Below are positions 1 to 11,597 of a stretch of DNA of 64,000 bases, in pieces. The stretch comes from Ariolimax columbianus. Its lineage: Eukaryota > Mollusca > Gastropoda > Stylommatophora > Arionidae. The translations under genes and the position numbers were made by a program. The stretch lies in contig JAVGWX010000001.1 of assembly GCA_036924085.1 (NCBI GenBank), forward strand, positions 8,484,681 through 8,548,680, in the 5' to 3' direction. Position 1 is the stretch's first letter, and each line of letters begins with the position of its first letter. The notes beneath the pieces were generated by a model. The model was not told the DNA's origin and made no database searches. It was given only the letters and a program-made list of their open reading frames with translations.

Positions 1-898
1 ACAAATTTGCAAAGATAACCAAGATTCCTAGAACAAAATACTAAGTAGAATAGATATAACGGACACGTGATATAAATATATCAGAACCGAAGTGACAGAA
101 ATATTGTTAAAACAATTTAATCATTAGTATGGTTCGAATGTAATGGGAAGCACAACTATAGCTTCGTCTGTGGCGCTTCCGACAGCTCTAATAATGATGT
201 GATGAGCTCTGCACTTTGGTATTTAATTGTTCCTGGAAAGAACTTGTCTAGTTCAACCCTGTTGATTGTCTCTCGGGAATCTAAGCGGACTATGAGAGGA
301 GCTACAAGTGCTCTCTCCAACATGTCTGTTGACTTCTACTGGTTAAAGTAGAGCTATCGATCCGAAAATCAACACTAAAACGACAACATTTACTAATACC
401 AATGATATGACTACTAATTCTATAACTCAGATTGCAACCCGATTTGGCATGAATACAACCACTGTAACCTTCGAAGATTTACGTAAAAGGTGATTAAAGA
501 AGGATGTACATGAGACAAGCAACTTCACCGTGTAAAACCACTGTTATTGAATCCACCACTGCAAATGTTTGTAAACAGGCTTCCTGTAAAGAGGGACGTC
601 AGTTATGGGGACATAACGATTCAGTTCGAGGGAAAAGGCGAAAGAATTAAAAAAGAAAAAAAAGGTTCTATAGCTGCTACTTTGGTTTCTTGTTGTTGTT
701 GTGATTTAGGCTAACATGGTTGTTGGGAACATCCTGGTCCATGTTGTTTGTCAGTTATATTGTTGTAATACAACCATGCAATTGCATAGTGTCTTCACTC
801 CTTGTTATGGGATTGTAGTTCTTTGAAACTATTTTCTTCAATATTCGTTATCTGTAATAATATAATCTAGTTATTTTGTTTGTTCGATGCGTTGAATA
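1..898. other. Unassigned non-coding DNA
   Basis: No open frame of useful length and no recognisable transposon protein. Composition is ordinary A+T-rich animal intergenic DNA. I see nothing specific in it. Confidence 0.6.
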
Positions 899-1436
899 TC
901 CTGCTACTGCAGCTATGCACGGAAGCAATGAAGGTTGAACCGTGCTACTGTAGCTATGTACTGAAGTCACGAAGGCAGAACCGTGCTACTGTAGCTATGT
1001 ACTGAAGTCACGAAGGCAGAACCATGCTACTGTAGCTATGTACTGAAGTTACGAAAGCAGAACCGTGCTACAGTAGCTATGTACTGAAGTCACGAAGGCA
1101 GACCCGTGCTACTGTAGCTATGTACTAAAGTCACGAAGGCAGAACCGTGCTACTGTAGCTATGTACTGAAGTCCCGAAGGCAGAACCGCGCTACTGTAGC
1201 TATGTACTGAAGTCACGAAGGCAGAACCGTACTAGTGTAGCTATGTACTGAAGCCATGAAGGTCGAGACTTGCTAGTGTAGCTTGGTACTGAAAGCCGTG
1301 AAGGCCGAGCCTTGCTAGTGTAGCTTGGGACTGAAAGCCATGAAGGCCGAGACTTGCTAGTGTAGCTTGGGACTGAAAGCCACGAAGGCCGAGCCTTGCT
1401 AGTGTAGCTTGGTACTGAAAGCCGTAAAGGCCGAGT
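899..1436. repeat. Minisatellite, 41-42 bp unit, about 13 copies
   Basis: Units begin near GCTACTGTAGCTATGTACTG. The first part of the array has a 41-bp period. From about 1255 the units switch to a 42-bp variant carrying GCTAGTGTAGCTTGG and GAAAGCC, so the array has two homogenised halves. The unit is not a multiple of three and no long frame survives. Copy number was counted by eye. Confidence 0.93.
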
Positions 1437-2170
1437 CAGACTAACTGCAATTAGTGGGAGACTTAAGTTAGTCTTGCACGCCTTTGTAAGTTCATTTGTT
1501 CCCTTTCTGCACTTTGTTATCTTTGATGGGCGGGTTTATTCTTTGTTGTGTTCTTCTCTCAAACTATTACTCTTGCGGCTGGAACATGAATAAATGCTAA
1601 GCTTTTCCCGATGTTCGCTAATGACTGGAAAATCTACCGCCATTTCCCTTACTTTAGCCAACTTACCATATCGACCAACACTTATTACGTGAGGTATATT
1701 GTAATCATGTTCTCAGCCTTTCAGTATATGCGATCCACCTAATTGTTTTCCTCTTTTCTGTATTGCTGAATTGTTCCCTCAAGATACATTTAAACCCGAT
1801 GTGGTTATTTGTTACGTCTATGTTGTTTGTACATCTTTATTTTAAGAGGCTGCATTTGTCGTTAGCTTGAATGTCTTACATCGCGTGTTGAATGTTCTCT
1901 GGCTCTGTATAATTGATGAACGCAATTAGAAAACCCCGTATTTAAAATGAAAGAAGCTCTTGAAGATATATCTAATACACTGTCTTTTTGTATCTTTAAT
2001 TTGTCTACTTAGCAATTCTGAAGTGCACAGTGCTCGCGAATGAGCACTGGGTTGACTCAAACAGGAGCACACGTATTTGATCTCTATTAGTGCTGTTACT
2101 TACACGAGCCCCTGGACGTTTTCATTCCCCAAGAAAGTGTATCACACGTGAGATTCTTGAGTAAGTGACC
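1437..2170. other. Unassigned non-coding DNA between two minisatellites
   Basis: No coding potential or repeat that I recognise. Confidence 0.55.
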
Positions 2171-3007
2171 GGTTACTGTAGTTGTTGGAAGCTGTTCGTG
2201 CGGTTACTGTGGTTGTTGGAAGCTGTTCGTGCGGTTACTGTGGTTGTTGGAAGCTGTTCGTGCGGTTACTGTGGTTGTTGGAAGCTGTTCGTGCGGTTAC
2301 TGTGGTTGTTGGAAGCTGTTCACGCGGTTACTATGGTTGTGGGAAGCTGTTCACGCGGTTACTGTGGTTATTGGAAGCTGTACGCGCGGTTACTGTGGTT
2401 ATTGGAAGCTGTTCACGCGGTTACTGTGGTTGTTGAAAGCTGTTCACGCGGTTACTGGGGTTGTTGGAAGCTGTTCACGCGGTTACTATGGTTGTGGGAA
2501 GCTGTTCCCGCGGTTACTGTGGTTGTTGGAAGCTGTTCACGCGGTTATTGTGGTTGTTGGAAGCTGTTCACGCGGTTACTGTGGTTGTTGAAAGCTGTTC
2601 ACGCGGTTACTGGGGTTGTTGGAAGCTGTTCACGCGGTTACTGGGGTTGTTGGAAGCTGTTCACGCGGTTACTGTGGTTGTTGGAAGCTGTTCACGCGGT
2701 TACTGTGATTGTTGAAAGCTGTTCACGCGGTTACTGTGGTTGTTGGAAGCTGTTCACGCGGTTACTATGGTTGTGGGAAGCTGTTCACGCGGTTACTGTG
2801 GTTGTTGGAAGCTGTTCACGCGGTTACTGGGGTTGTTGGAAGCTGTTCACGCGGTTACTGTGGTTGTTGGAAGCTGTTCACGCGGTTACTGTGGTTGTTG
2901 AAAGCTGTTCGCGCGGTTACTGTGGTTGTTGGAAGCTGTTCACGCGGTTACTGTGGTTGTTGAAAGCTGTTCACGCGGTTACTGTGGTTGTTGGAAGCTG
3001 TTCACGC
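2171..3007. repeat. Minisatellite, 31 bp unit, about 27 copies
   Basis: Units contain GCGGTTACTGTGGTTGTTGG followed by AAGCTGTTC. Point variants recur in several units (CGTG versus CACG; TGTTGG versus TGTGGG; TGTTGA). Because 31 is not divisible by three, translation cycles through all frames every 93 bp, which gives a 281-residue open frame with a 31-residue period. That frame is a by-product of stop-free unit sequence and not evidence of a gene. The array ends abruptly at GTTCACGCTGAG. Confidence 0.95.
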
Positions 3008-3750
3008 TGAGTTAATTTAACTGTTAAGCACATTTATATGGTAACTGGTCACAGTGGCCGGTCTTTGCAACGCGAAATGAAGAAGACGTACTTGTGTATT
3101 CCCTGCTGTAGTGCAATGCGAGAATACTTCAGAGACATGCTGGGATTAATGAACGACAGTGGAAGAATGTATATTTGAGATACGAAATCGTTAATTGTGA
3201 GGGACATTAAATATAGATAAAAGGCGTATCGATTTCAATCAATGATTACATCTAAGATGATGAGGCTGCAATCAAAGAGTTGACAGACCTTTAAATTTGG
3301 ACCAATCAGGGCGATACGCATAATAGACTAGACCTCGAGTTAGTATAACTAGCACATAATGTAATCAGCAGCATACATCTCTTCGACATTTTCTGATTGA
3401 ATCTGTCCTGAATTCAGTAATATGGATTTTGAACATCAGCAATAACAACAACATAATAATAATTATATTAATAATAATAATAGTAATAATAGTATAAATA
3501 ATCATTACAATAGTAATAATAATAATAATAGTAATAATAATAATAGTTGACATTCTAATCATAATTTTTGAAACTTGATGCGTTCCACTAAGCTATACGT
3601 TCAACTATTAATGTTGAAATAGTTTTGTCCTCCTGGCAAGTTAGTTCCAGAATTCCAGAATTTTGGCCACTTATCAAATACTTTGTCATCTTTTAGTAGT
3701 TTTCTTGGAACTGAACCTCCAACTCAAATTTTCATTATAAACCAGACGAT
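3008..3750. other. Unassigned DNA with an AAT-rich tract
   Basis: Apart from the trinucleotide tract annotated separately, I see no gene or mobile element. Confidence 0.5.
3428..3550. repeat. Imperfect AAT/AAC trinucleotide microsatellite
   Basis: Runs of AAT interrupted by AGT, ATT and AAC. The minus strand is open as an Ile/Met-rich frame of 65 residues, which is a low-complexity artefact. Confidence 0.85.
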
Positions 3751-4125
3751 TGACTCTTTTGAACTGAAATGGTACAGGAGGGTGCTCAAAATACCATGGG
3801 TCGCTACACGCAAAAATGGAGATATACTAAAGAGCTTGACATCGACGAACATTGGTTGGTAAACAACGTCTTATCCAGAAAACTGAAATATTTTGGTCAC
3901 ATCAAACACCATAATGGCCTAGAGAGAACAATATCGGAGGGTATGGTTCCTAAAAGGCGGAGCAGAGGCAGACCGAGAAGCAGATGGACACAAGACATCA
4001 CGGAGGTCCTGAAGATGACAGCGACGGAGGCGGGCATTCTGGCCAGAGATTGAGAGTCTTACAGATCGGCTGTTGTGAGAGCTACGTTCTGCAAAGGACA
4101 AACTACATGATGACCAGAATCAGAC
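3751..4125 (+). pseudogene. LINE reverse transcriptase, extreme C-terminal fragment
   Basis: Translation gives the stereotyped end of RTE-like LINE polyproteins. A FELKWYRRVLKIPWVA block at 3757-3804 is followed, one frame over, by LSRKLKYFGHIKHHNGLER, then RSRGRPRSRWTQDITEVLK, then ATEAGILARD. After an in-frame stop at about 4052, ESYRSAVVRATFCKGQ continues. This region lies beyond the RT catalytic core, in the thumb and connection part. The copy is a 5'-truncated dead insertion with at least one frameshift near 3850 and a stop. Clade assignment (RTE versus Jockey-like) is inference from motif resemblance. Confidence 0.8.
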
Positions 4126-7075
4126 ACTTCTGAAACTGTATTTGTTAATCAGACCAAAATTACGAAAACATGACAGACATCTGCAATTATTGTGGTGTAT
4201 TTTACTGACTAAGTGAAATAAATAATCTTAAACAATTTACAAAATGGTGTTATGATGGCGAAGTTTCTCTTGCAGACATACCAGTCATACCTGACTTATT
4301 CAAAGAGCTATTAACATAATATGCACTAGAGGCTATCAATGATCGAACACATGTAAGACAATTCAATCAATCATTACCTGTCCCGTTCGTGGGAGCACAA
4401 ATAATGGCGATATTGGGGAGACAAATCTATTTTTCGAATTCCTGTACACATTTTACATTGTCTCAAAACCAAGAGACAGACCGGAATAGGGACAGCTGTA
4501 CATGTTGAACACTTACGAAGTAACGAGCCAATGCATTGACAGTTATTTAGGCTGCTCAAGAAATGTTTTGGAACATTCAGATTTGCAGCTGAGGAGAATT
4601 TTCCCGCTTTCATTTTCTTGCAATCAAATGCGCAAGATAGCACACACTAACCAAACAGTGGATGTTCAAATACAGTGGATGTTCAAATGGTTTTCATGGA
4701 AGATTCAAACCCTGGATATGAGGAGTAATGGGCCTACTATCTGCTTTTATCCATTTCAGATACATTCAAGATTAATTCACCAATGAATTTTAGTGATTCT
4801 AAAGTCTGCTCTCAACTTTTCTCAAAACGGGAAAATGCTTGTCATATAGGAATGAGATACAGAAAGTGGAAACATGAGGGTCGACACAGTGATAAACTGT
4901 CATGCAGTCTTTGTATTATGCTTATCGACTTTATGTGCTTGTTGGATAAAGTCTTCTGTAGAACAGTGAACAATTGTGTCAGCAGCAGCTTGTCGATGCT
5001 TTTGTAATTAACGAAGTAGCCTGACTTAACTATTTGAGAACGAATCAGTAAGATTTACTGCGTCGAAGACTCCTAGAGGGCCTAAAATTTCAAAATCACA
5101 ATGAGAATGTGCGTGTAATGAAATAGGTCATATTACTTTCAACGTTTCAGGTAATCCCCTTTAAAATGAAATAGATATACCAGAATGCAATGGTAATAGT
5201 ATACACAAATTGGTTTGACTTACGTTATGACTTCACTTGAACACCAGTCTGGTCTAAGTTTACAAATATGCTACAAGAAACTGAAAATGGACTTCCCGGA
5301 TTTTAAAATTAAAGTTATCCGATCTATTGAATGATGTCTTAAAACGGAATCTGACTGACATCGTCATTACACACATATCTCTTATACAATTTGTCAAGCA
5401 TACCTGCACTGTATAGTCACATGCTTCACATATTAGATTGAGGTCAAGTAATAAAAGAAGAAGAAGGAAAAAGAAAGATGTTATTGACAATTATGTTAGT
5501 GCAGAGAAAATGATTAAAATATAGTTTTAAAGTGTGATACAATGTCTGATTGTTGGGTCCTATGGCACATTATTAGCTCATGAGGGAAGGATGTATTTTG
5601 CTAAAGCTTTACTCCAAGGAGTTTTTAGATTAAACTAAAAAAAATGGTAATTGTTACCCCAGTTACAGAAAAACGATTAAAACGTCCCACTCGACGGAAA
5701 ATCGATTGGTCATTACGAGCAATTCATGGCTATGGAAAAAATATGTAACCATGTTAATATTGAATTATTTATATCTGTTAAAAATAAGTTAAATAACTTT
5801 ACAAATATGTCAATAACTGGTATTATGATGTGTGGGATAAAAGTGAAAAGAACAATATTCCTGAGGCAGTTGCAAATGTCATTTGAACGTATGTTAAGCT
5901 AGATGTGTTAGTGTATCTGAAGCAGTTTGATAATTCAATAAATGTGTCCAGTCAGAGTAATTATAAAAGGAGCAGTATTTATACAGAAGATCTTCATGAT
6001 TTAGGTTTTTCAATACATAAATAACAATTGCAATGATTAGCTTTACATTTATATTATGACATCTGCTGCTAAAAATAGGGCAAGTTAGCAAATAGGCCAG
6101 AAATGACTATTCTAAAAGGCACCCTCTAATGAGATAGGAAATTGAAAATCATTTATTACTGCACAAACAGTATCCATTAATTCTCAAAATGATTTCTATT
6201 CAACTTTGATAAAGTTGTCCAAAAGCTTCATCAATGCACTAAAACATCCAGCAAGTCTTTGATCTGCAATGTAAATTATATTTGCACTACACTTCCAACC
6301 TTTTCGTCTTACGCGAAACGTCTCCCGCCAAGATGGTATAATGCATTATACTGTTGGCCAAATAATGGTAAAACCTTATTACAATTGCTACACTGTACAT
6401 CGTCATCTCCACCATCCGCCGTGCAGATTAACTCTAAACAGGACGACCAGGTCGGGCTTCATCAGCAATTGTTTTAACGTCCACGAAACTAACAACTATT
6501 TTGTTTAGCTATTCCATTTCAGTTTGTGATCTACTTACTCACTAACTTTCATATGTCTACTTTCATTTTTTTAAAAACGTCCTTTTGTTTTACCTATTTT
6601 AAAATTGCTTGCATTTTTCACCACATTTTCAATGAATTTCTTTCATGTGCATGTAATAGATTGTGTGCATTTACCTACAATGCGTTTAGTTTTAAGCATG
6701 CAAGTGTACCATTTTAAAAACCAAATTAACACAATGACTTCATTAATTTATACAAATGTAAGTTAGTAAAACAAATGATATATAAAACGGCAATTTAATA
6801 TTTCACGCTGATTTTATTATATTATAACAGATTCATGAGGAGGACAGGTTATAATAGGTTTAAATTATTTTCAGAAAGAGTACAACATAATATTGGCTGA
6901 GAAATAAATTGGCAGTCAGGACAAACCAAAAAGTGACGAAGAGGCAGCATTGTTGACTAGTGGTTAGGACTGGTCTGGCGACTGAGAAGGGCACTCTAGA
7001 CTGTCACATTTGGAATCACGGAGTAACAGGCAGATAATCAATAAGAATCAATATGACTATCAAGATACAATTGGT
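4126..7075. other. 2.9 kb with no recognisable gene
   Basis: Only short frames of 60-94 residues occur, with no domain signature, compositional bias or conserved motif. A+T-rich throughout. I looked for RT, transposase and SINE motifs and saw none. Confidence 0.5.
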
Positions 7076-7086
7076 GGTTGACCAAT
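7076..7086. repeat. Target-site duplication of LINE copy A (3' side)
   Basis: GGTTGACCAAT lies directly outside the GAA-type tail of the minus-strand LINE and is repeated exactly at 9453-9463 outside its 5' end. Confidence 0.85.
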
Positions 7087-7119
7087 CTTCTTTCTTCTTC
7101 TTCTTCATCGTACGCAGTC

Positions 7120-8612
7120 AGACAGTAACCATTATTTTTTTCGAAAAAAGCGGTGGTCATCCTGAGGCTGTCGACACTGCCATAGAGCTTGTCTTGTGGT
7201 TCCACTGGTGATGGTCACATCTGCTCTCTCTGATCCTCGTATGTCGGGCAGTTCTGCAGAAGATGCTCAGCGGTCATTTTCCCGGTACCACACGGGCATT
7301 CGTCGGTACCACCTCTCTTCAATTTGTTGAATAGGTGGTACCTCAGTCTATTGTGGCCAGTGCGAAGTCTGAAGACAACGACCTGCTCTCTTCTGTTCAA
7401 CTGGTAATCGTTTTTGGTGTAGCCGGTATGTTCAGTTTCCCATTTGGTCATGTATCTGGCTTTAATAAGCCGTTTTGACTCTTCGTACGTCATACTAGTA
7501 TCTGTTTGTGGTAGTCTTGCACCTTCTTTTGGCAGTCTGTCTGCCTCCTCGTTGCCTTAGATGTTGCAGTGTGATGGGACCCACTATACCACTACCCTTT
7601 TTGGTGCGGACTGCTGGCATAGTTGACAGAGTACTGCTCTTAAGTCATTAAACTCAGTGTTTTTCTGGCTTTTTAGCGCTGTGACTACGGCCAGAGCATC
7701 TGTAAGCAGGACTATATGGCTTTCATTTTCTTTATGTGTCACCATTTCTTCCACTGCCGCCCTCAGTGCCTCTGCCTCCGCTCTGAAATTGCTTGTGTAC
7801 TTACCAGTAGCGAATGACAGTGTTATTTTTCTGCCATTTGGTAGGTTCAGGAATGCTCCTGCCCCTCCGTTTTGTGTAGTGTTTGTTATAGAACCGTCGG
7901 TGTATGCATGGGTCCAGTCCATGCTTGGGTAGTTTTTCGATATAAAGCTTAGGGTAGTATCTCTTCTTTCTTTTTCAGTCTGGCAGTTTTTGTTTGCAAT
8001 ACCTGGTATATTTTCTACCACCTCTGGAAATATATCCTGCCTCCAGGTAGGTTTTTGTACAGTAGTGATGGGCTTTGGTGTTGTTAGTGCGTTTATGGGA
8101 TCTTCGTGCATCTTTGCTTTGGCTATTTCTACAAAGTTTCTCCGCTTCAGTTTCCCATTTCCTAAATTGTTTAGTCTCTGGTGCATTGAATGGTCAGTCA
8201 GTCTTCGGAGTTTCTCTGACTGCAGCTGGGCTCTGCAGTCTCTTCTATCGGTCATGGATTGCAGTTTTGTAATCTTTTCAAGTTCTACAATTTGCGTTGA
8301 CTTCATGCCTCCTGTTATAATTCTCATGGCTTGGTTTTGAAGTTTGCTAACTTTATCGAAGTTCGCCTTTGCTGCTGTTGTGCATGCCGCAATGCCATAC
8401 TCGAAAACTGGTCTCACTCTTCCAGTGTACAGTTTCTTTCGTATACTTTCATCTGCTCCCCAGCTTGTGCCAGCAAGTTTCCTCATGATTGCCATTCTTT
8501 CTCTGGCTCTCACTCGGTTTCTCTCGATCTGACTTTTCCATGCCATGCGCCGATCAAATGTGACTCCCAGATAGTTTGAGTTGTCTGACGTTTGGCTGCA
8601 GGAATTTGCCAT
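7120..8612 (-). pseudogene. LINE copy A RT thumb, RNase H domain and C-terminal zinc-knuckle region
   Basis: A 342-residue open frame (8612 to 7584) covers the thumb (NYLGVTFDRRMAWKSQIER, RPVFEYGIA) and an RNase H domain with TDGS, an RAEAEALRAAVEEM helix and a LLTDALAVV strand, supplying the Asp, Glu and Asp of the RNase H active site. Two CAG/CAA-to-stop changes (around 7583 and 7560) interrupt the PSHCNI-GNEEADRL segment that holds the last Asp. Reading resumes through SMTYEESKRLIKARY to the terminal DECPCGTGKMTAEHLLQNC, a C-x-C-x7-H-x4-C knuckle typical of RNase H LINEs. Confidence 0.9.
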
Positions 8613-9452
8613 TTAGACTTAATTTGGTGTTTTGGGGTTTGATTGAAAGCGAGAATATTGTACATGTGGTTTTCTTCTCGTTTATTTTGTCCAGCTATGA
8701 GTTCGCCCACTCTTCCAGCGATGTTAGGGCCTGCTGCATCCGATTTCTTGCTATGGTGAGATTCTTTTCAGAGGTCCACATAGCCAGATGGTCTGCAAAC
8801 ATTGAGCTATGGACTCTTCTTGGTATATTCTCTGTAATGTCGTTTATATACACCAGGAAGAGTGTGGGTGATAGTACTCCCCCTTGGGGTACTCCCTGCT
8901 CGAGTGTCACATTTTTGTTCATCTGCCCTTGTACTTGGACTCTGGCCGTTCTTTTTTTGAGGTAGTGGTTGATCCACTTGTACATTCTCCCACAAACTTC
9001 ACTTCTCCTTAGCTTGACTCAAAGTCCGTCTTTCCAGACTTTGTCAAATGCCTTTTCATGGTCCACCGAAACCGCTACTGTGTATGTCTGTGCCTGGTAG
9101 GCATCTTCTATTTCCTGGGCTATGAGGATCACTTGGTCCTCAGTGGATCTGTGCTGTCTAAAGCCTGCTTGCTGTGGAATTAGTATTCGTTTTTCTTCCA
9201 GATGCTACATCAGTCTGGTGTTTATCATACGTTCCATCAGTTTGCCGACACAGCTCAGTAGGCTGATAGGCCTGTATCCATTTGGATCTGTTTTGTCTTT
9301 TCCTTTCTTTGGTACTGGTACAAGTACTGCGTCTTTCCATGCCTGGGGTACAATACCCTTTTTCCAGCTTTGGTTCAGGACTGATAGCAGTTTCCTCTTC
9401 ACTATTTGGCCCAGTCCCATCAGCATTTCGTTTGTTATCCCGTCTTTTCCGG
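8613..9452 (-). pseudogene. LINE copy A reverse transcriptase core
   Basis: Minus-strand translation shows the RT landmarks in order: YRPISLLSCVGKLMERMI, then QAGFRQHRSTEDQ, motif A as SVDHEKAFDKVW (about 9040-9075), motif B as EQGVPQGGVLSPTLF (about 8865-8910) and motif C as FADHLAMW (about 8780-8802). Motif C normally reads Y/FADD, so the second catalytic aspartate is histidine here. In-frame stops occur after INTRLM (about 9210) and after KVWKDGL (about 9020), and a frameshift separates this part from the downstream thumb near 8600. The enzyme cannot be functional as read. Confidence 0.9.
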
Positions 9453-9463
9453 GGTTGACCAAT
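9453..9463. repeat. Target-site duplication of LINE copy A (5' side)
   Basis: GGTTGACCAAT, identical to 7076-7086, directly abutting the truncated 5' end. Confidence 0.85.
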
Positions 9464-9589
9464 AGACTGGAAAGGATTACTCGCTACCACCTTGGTTTTA
9501 GGTAGGATTAGAATGGGCCTTTAATAGACAGAAGGAAATTCTATCTTCGGTATCCGAAGGCCGTCCGAATATTCTCAAAGGTCCATTAC

Positions 9590-10075
9590 ATTTGTGATTT
9601 TTCGAGTGAATGATAGCTTTTCTGCAATCAAGGGATCGTGGTTTGAAAAAGGTGGTTCGAAAAATGGTTCTGGTAAAATTCTGAGATAAAATACCGACAG
9701 CTCATCGTAAAAAAAAGTGTTTGGAAAAATGGTTCTCATGAAATTCTGGGATAAAGCCCAGAAGACTAGTGGTTCGAAAAAGTTAGTTCGGCAAAGGGTT
9801 CTAGTGAAATAATGGGATACAATTCCGAAGGCTTGCGGTTTCAAAAAATGGTTTTGGTAAATCTTGGGATAACGTCCTGTAGGCTCATGGTTTGAAAAAG
9901 GTTCTGGTGAAATACTGGGATTATAATCCCGAAAGCATATGGTTCGAGAAAAAAAGGTAGTTGTGAAATACTAGAATTATAATCCAGAAGGCAAATGATT
10001 CGAGAAAAAAAAAGTTCTGGTGAAATACTTGGATTATAATCCCGAAGGCACATGATTCAGGAAAAAAAGGTAGAC
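9590..10075. repeat. Decayed minisatellite, about 56-57 bp period, about 8 copies
   Basis: Recurring GGTTCTGGTGAAATACTGGG then ATTATAATCCCGAAGGC then GGTTCGAAAAA. Spacing of TGAAATACT is 56 bp at 9908, 9964 and 10020. Units are more diverged toward 9590, and lengths of the A-runs vary. No coding meaning. Confidence 0.85.
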
Positions 10076-10256
10076 GAACCCGAAGAATCCTCAGGAAACA
10101 CATTCTCACAGTAAGCGTGTAACACGAGAGCCATAGGGATACCTTCCCAACGCTTGATAACTAGTAATTGGTACAAGAATGAGTTGTAGCTGACGTCTCC
10201 TTCAGAATTTCATTCAAAGCCATGTTCATTGCCCGACAGCGTAAGCTAGTCACCCG

Positions 10257-10329
10257 GAGAACGGCAGATTCACTTCGACGGCCCATGGAGAACGGCAGAT
10301 TCACGTCGACGGCCCATAGAGAACGGCAA
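10257..10329. repeat. Short tandem repeat, 31 bp unit, about 2.3 copies
   Basis: GAGAACGGCAGATTCAC followed by TTCGACGGCCCAT repeats at 31-bp spacing (10257, 10288, partial at 10319). Confidence 0.85.
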
Positions 10330-11597
10330 AGAAAACGAGTTAGCCAGTTAGTCACTAATTTGATAACAAGATTGGACTTAGATCAAGTTAAGGATTCTTA
10401 TTAGTTGATAGAGAAGACTGAAAACCTGAGTAATTTTGTTGCACTACAATAGCTCGTGCTTAAATCCTCTGTGTTATTTAGTGTTTGATATGATACTATT
10501 AGTTAGTTCTTTTTTTTGATATTGTTGTAACAAATACTCTTGTAAATAAATTAAGTATCTTGTTTATGATTAATATAAGTTTTCCATGTTGAAGTCGTAA
10601 CGTCAAGTATTACATGTTTTTAATGCTAACACATAAAACCAATATATTTTAGATGTTCTTCAATATTTGAAATTTTTGTTGATTATCCTTCCAAATAAGT
10701 TCAACCATAATTGTTTCATTTTGACTTTTCTTCAATTATATGAGCATTCACTGCCTTGCAAAACCATTGTCCCAAATATGAAATGAGATCCCGTGCATTG
10801 TGATTATTTGCATTTGCCGTCATTATATACTTTCTTTTTCCATTCTCCTAGTTTTACAATATGACAATGTTCAAAGTTACTAGAGATGAGAAAGCTTCAA
10901 TGGTTAACAGGATGTTGTTTCTTTCATGTTGTCTTGTTGGAATGCTTAACAGATGTTCTCCATGGATGTGCTGGTTTTCAATAAAATTCAACTATAATTT
11001 AACATTGTGCAAATTATATAGTTTACTTTGCTGTTATGTCTTCAGTTTGTTCACACTTATTCTTCGTATGCCACAATAACTGCTTTATACGATCATGTCT
11101 CTCCACAGCTACCAGGTCTTTTTAATCTATTTGTGTACTTATTTTGTAAATTTGTTTCCAGCCATAATTTTTATGTGTCAACTATATCCACCAGTTCCTC
11201 AATATTCTTGTTTTTCTCTGTAAGCTTGATGCGTGCTGTCAGAGGTCTCTGGCGTGTCCATAAGATAACGTGCCATTTAATCAATAGTTTTTATTTCTCA
11301 GTGTAACCATCTTACGTGATTACCAGGTATACAATTTTTCTTCATTTGTTGGATTATTTGGATCAGTCAAAATATATAAAGCTACATGTATCTTACATGT
11401 TTCTCTGCATTCGAGCAAATTGGAAAATACTTTTCTTGTCTACACAAATATAGTTTGAACAAGGAGTAGTCTTACTTAAAATCCAATGCCAAACCTAACA
11501 CGTATACTTACTTGAATAATTGAATCCTAGTATTCAACTAGGTTAGGTTGTCTGATGCCAGGTAGTTAAACGCTCCTTAATTTCATGTCTGTTATTC
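10330..11597. other. Unassigned A+T-rich DNA
   Basis: No recognisable coding or mobile sequence. Short frames only. Confidence 0.5.

Larger units (their letters stand above)
7087..9452 (-). mobile_element. RNase H-bearing non-LTR retrotransposon (LINE copy A), 5'-truncated
   Basis: A minus-strand insertion of about 2.37 kb. It begins inside the reverse transcriptase at the PGKDGITNEMLMGLGQ segment and ends in a GAAGAAGAAGAAAGAAG tail. Order on the minus strand is RT fingers and palm, thumb, RNase H, then a C-terminal Cys-rich knuckle. Exact 11-bp duplications on both sides define the ends, and 5' truncation plus a simple-repeat tail is the signature of target-primed reverse transcription. 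Domain order matches I-superfamily LINEs (known family architecture); the exact clade is inference. The same family recurs as copy B at 26577-29404 on the other strand. Confidence 0.93.

Noticed and set aside
899..1436. CRISPR-like array (regular repeats of about 41 bp)
   Set aside because: There are no unique spacers; units are contiguous. The context is an animal genome.
2165..3010. 281-residue open frame
   Set aside because: It is the 31-bp minisatellite read through all three frames; no domain, and the period is exactly the repeat.
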